Of a stretch of DNA of 64,000 bases, positions 62,713-64,000 are shown piece after piece. This DNA is from Paraburkholderia sp. HP33-1. Its GTDB lineage: Bacteria; Pseudomonadota; Gammaproteobacteria; Burkholderiales; Burkholderiaceae. The notes beneath the pieces were generated by a model that was not told the DNA's origin, made no database searches, and saw nothing but the letters and a program-made list of their open reading frames with translations. Location of the stretch: assembly GCF_021390595.1 (NCBI RefSeq), contig NZ_JAJEJR010000001.1, positions 1,364,001 through 1,428,000 of the forward strand, given 5' to 3'. Each line of letters opens with the position of its first letter. Positions within the stretch are counted from its first letter, which is position 1. The translations under genes were made by a program, and so were the position numbers.

Positions 62713-62745
62713 ATTTGGTAATATGTTGACAACAATATGCCAAAT
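62713..62745. promoter_or_regulatory. MarR-type operator in divergent region
   Basis: An imperfect palindrome, ATTTGG...CCAAAT, with the perfect core TGTTGACAACA, centred at 62730. It lies between the monooxygenase and MarR-type genes. The AT-rich dyad is the kind bound by MarR dimers. Confidence 0.65.
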
Positions 62746-62791
62746 CTAGGTGATTGGTGTCATGATGTCAAATTGTTTTTAGGGTGCCATA

Positions 62792-63259
62792 ATGCCGAAT
62801 ATCAAACGCACGCCTGCCGGCGAAACATTGACGAACCTGATTCCTGGTCTGTTCGCACTCAACGGTTACTTGCTGACCGCTGGCGACCGGCTCGTTGAAC
62901 CTCTCGGATTAACGAGCGCGCGTTGGCAGGTGTTGGGTGCTGTCATGAGTGCCGTTGTTCCCGAGCCGGTCTCGTGGCTCGCGCGCAGGATGGGCTCGAG
63001 TCGCCAGAATATCCAGCGGATCGCCAACGACCTCGAGACCCAGGGGCTGGTCGCATTCGAGAGCAACCCAAATCACCGCCGCGCTCCGCTGGTCGTGCTG
63101 ACTGACAAGGGCCGTACGGTGTTTGACACTGCAATGCGTTTGCAGGCGCCGTGGGTGAACCGCCTGGCGAAGGGATTGTCGGTCGCCGATGTTGAAAAAG
63201 TTCGGCAAGTCGTGGAATTGCTTTCCCAGAGGCTGGAGGGCGGCGACGACACCGACTAA
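62792..63259 (+). CDS. MarR-family transcriptional regulator
   Basis: A 155-residue winged-HTH protein: VEPLGLTSARWQVLGAVMSA, VSWLARRMGSSRQNIQRIANDLETQG and the wing ESNPNHRRAPLVVLTDKGR. Probably binds the palindrome at 62713-62745 and controls itself and the ABM/SDR pair. Converges on the CoA-synthetase gene 35 bp downstream. Confidence 0.92.
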   Translation: MPNIKRTPAGETLTNLIPGLFALNGYLLTAGDRLVEPLGLTSARWQVLGAVMSAVVPEPVSWLARRMGSSRQNIQRIANDLETQGLVAFESNPNHRRAPLVVLTDKGRTVFDTAMRLQAPWVNRLAKGLSVADVEKVRQVVELLSQRLEGGDDTD

Positions 63260-63294
63260 CGATCCCCAGTGGCTTTTCAGGGCACCTGCGTCTA

Positions 63295-64000
63295 TTACTT
63301 CACGAGCTCCCGCAGACTGTCGACGACCTCGGGGTTGGCCAGCGTGGATACGTCTCCGGGGTCCTGATGGTTCGACAGTGCCGCGAGCACGCGCCGCATG
63401 ATCTTGCCCGAGCGGGTCTTGGGCATGTCCGGAACGATGACCACGCGGTGCGGTTTCGCGATGGCTCCGATCCGGTTGACCACCGAATTTGCGACCTGCC
63501 TGGCAACATCGTCCGAAGCTTGCACGCCGGGCTTCAACGAAACATACAGTTCGGGCACTTTGCCCTTGATCTCGTCGGCGACCGGCACGACCGCCGCTTC
63601 GACGACTTCGGGGACGAGCAGGGCGGCTGACTCGATTTCTTTGGTGCCGAGGCGATGGCCGGCGACGTTGATCACGTCGTCGATGCGACCGAGAATCCGG
63701 AAGTAGCCGTCCGCGGCATCGACGGCACCGTCTCCCGCCATGTAGGGCCAGTCGCGCCAGTCCTTACTGTTGCGATCGCGGCAGTAGCGGGCATAGTACG
63801 TTGACACGTAGCGCTCCGGGGCCTTCCAGATGGTCTGAAACGCACCGGGCCATGGATTGAGAATACAGATGTTGCCGGCCTTGCCGGAGCCGCGTGCAAG
63901 CTCGTTACCCTCGTCGTCGTAAATGACCGGATGAATGCCAGGTATTCCCGGACCGGCACTGCCGGGCTTCATCTTGTGCAACGCCGGCACGGTGCTGCAA
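63295..64000 (-). CDS. Acetyl-CoA synthetase-like acyl-CoA synthetase, C-terminal part (N-terminus beyond window)
   Basis: The last ~235 residues of an ANL-family AMP-forming enzyme. WPYMAGDGAVDAADGYFRIL, GRIDDVINVAGHRLGTKEIE and MPKTRSGKIMRR are present; the last has the catalytic lysine that is often acetylated. This arrangement fits AcsA and PrpE more than FadD. The gene is read on the minus strand and starts beyond base 64000. Acetate or propionate is the likely substrate. Confidence 0.88.
   Translation of the reverse strand, partial: CSTVPALHKMKPGSAGPGIPGIHPVIYDDEGNELARGSGKAGNICILNPWPGAFQTIWKAPERYVSTYYARYCRDRNSKDWRDWPYMAGDGAVDAADGYFRILGRIDDVINVAGHRLGTKEIESAALLVPEVVEAAVVPVADEIKGKVPELYVSLKPGVQASDDVARQVANSVVNRIGAIAKPHRVVIVPDMPKTRSGKIMRRVLAALSNHQDPGDVSTLANPEVVDSLRELVK

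Overview
The window is very GC-rich, densely coded DNA with gene families and operon layouts typical of a Burkholderiales bacterium, most likely Paraburkholderia or a close relative. The mix of peripheral metabolism, regulators and efflux is what is usually found on a second chromosome or megaplasmid. That placement is inference from gene content; there are no rRNA or tRNA genes, CRISPR arrays, insertion sequences, phage genes or recognisable origins here.

Layout. (1) 1-5332, minus strand: a fatty-acid operon (high-molecular-weight FabG, MaoC-type hydratase, thiolase, FadD cut by the left edge). (2) 5519-9597: an SHS-type MFS carrier with an intrinsic terminator, a protein with PD-(D/E)XK-like residues, and a methyltransferase. 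(3) 9826-15100: an accessory stretch, partly lower in GC, with a bacterial neprosin-like (glutamic peptidase family) protein, secreted proteins of unknown function, an NTF2-like protein, a GFA protein and an exported esterase-like hydrolase. (4) 15370-24861, plus strand: a membrane and stress island (AI-2E/PerM protein, NodT-HlyD-DUF2955 efflux set, two K+-channel-like proteins, SulP carrier, DUF2252). (5) 24865-32461, minus strand: an NTF2-like protein, then phosphoketolase, GlgP and GlgX, which together can turn glycogen into acetyl-phosphate. (6) 32700-38983: the imuA-imuB-dnaE2 mutagenesis cassette behind a perfect LexA box, with an SRAP-family gene as fourth member. (7) 39069-43882: small genes, two GFA proteins, an AraC remnant, a VOC protein, a Gly/Ser-repeat membrane protein on a 15-bp minisatellite, and ChaC. 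(8) 43903-53934: a catabolic cluster (MaoC, flavin reductase, two hydrolases, enoyl-CoA hydratase) and an SDR/NTF2 operon, with LysR and AraC regulators. (9) 54043-60803: a PQQ alcohol-oxidation module. (10) 60937-64000: an ester-cyclase-like protein, a MarR-controlled monooxygenase/SDR pair and the C-terminal end of an acetyl-CoA-synthetase-like enzyme.

The most interesting system is region 9. A PQQ dehydrogenase with the Asp-x-Asp signature associated with lanthanide-dependent enzymes is followed by a gene that fuses an MxaJ/XoxJ-like binding domain to a cytochrome c domain, and then by a high-potential iron-sulfur protein. A divergent AcoR-like sigma-54 activator lies beside it. I read a -24/-12 promoter with exact GG-N10-GC spacing both before the dehydrogenase and before a minimal pqqA-pqqD locus on the other side of the regulator. 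Repeated TGT-N11-ACA sites and an identical 13-bp word lie upstream of both promoters. pqqB, pqqC and pqqE are absent from the window. Together this suggests one regulator controlling both a dehydrogenase and a dedicated supply of PQQ precursor peptide.

Other leads are the neprosin-like protein, the SRAP protein with a coiled-coil insertion inside an SOS operon, the hydrolase-NTF2 fusion and the Gly/Ser-repeat protein.
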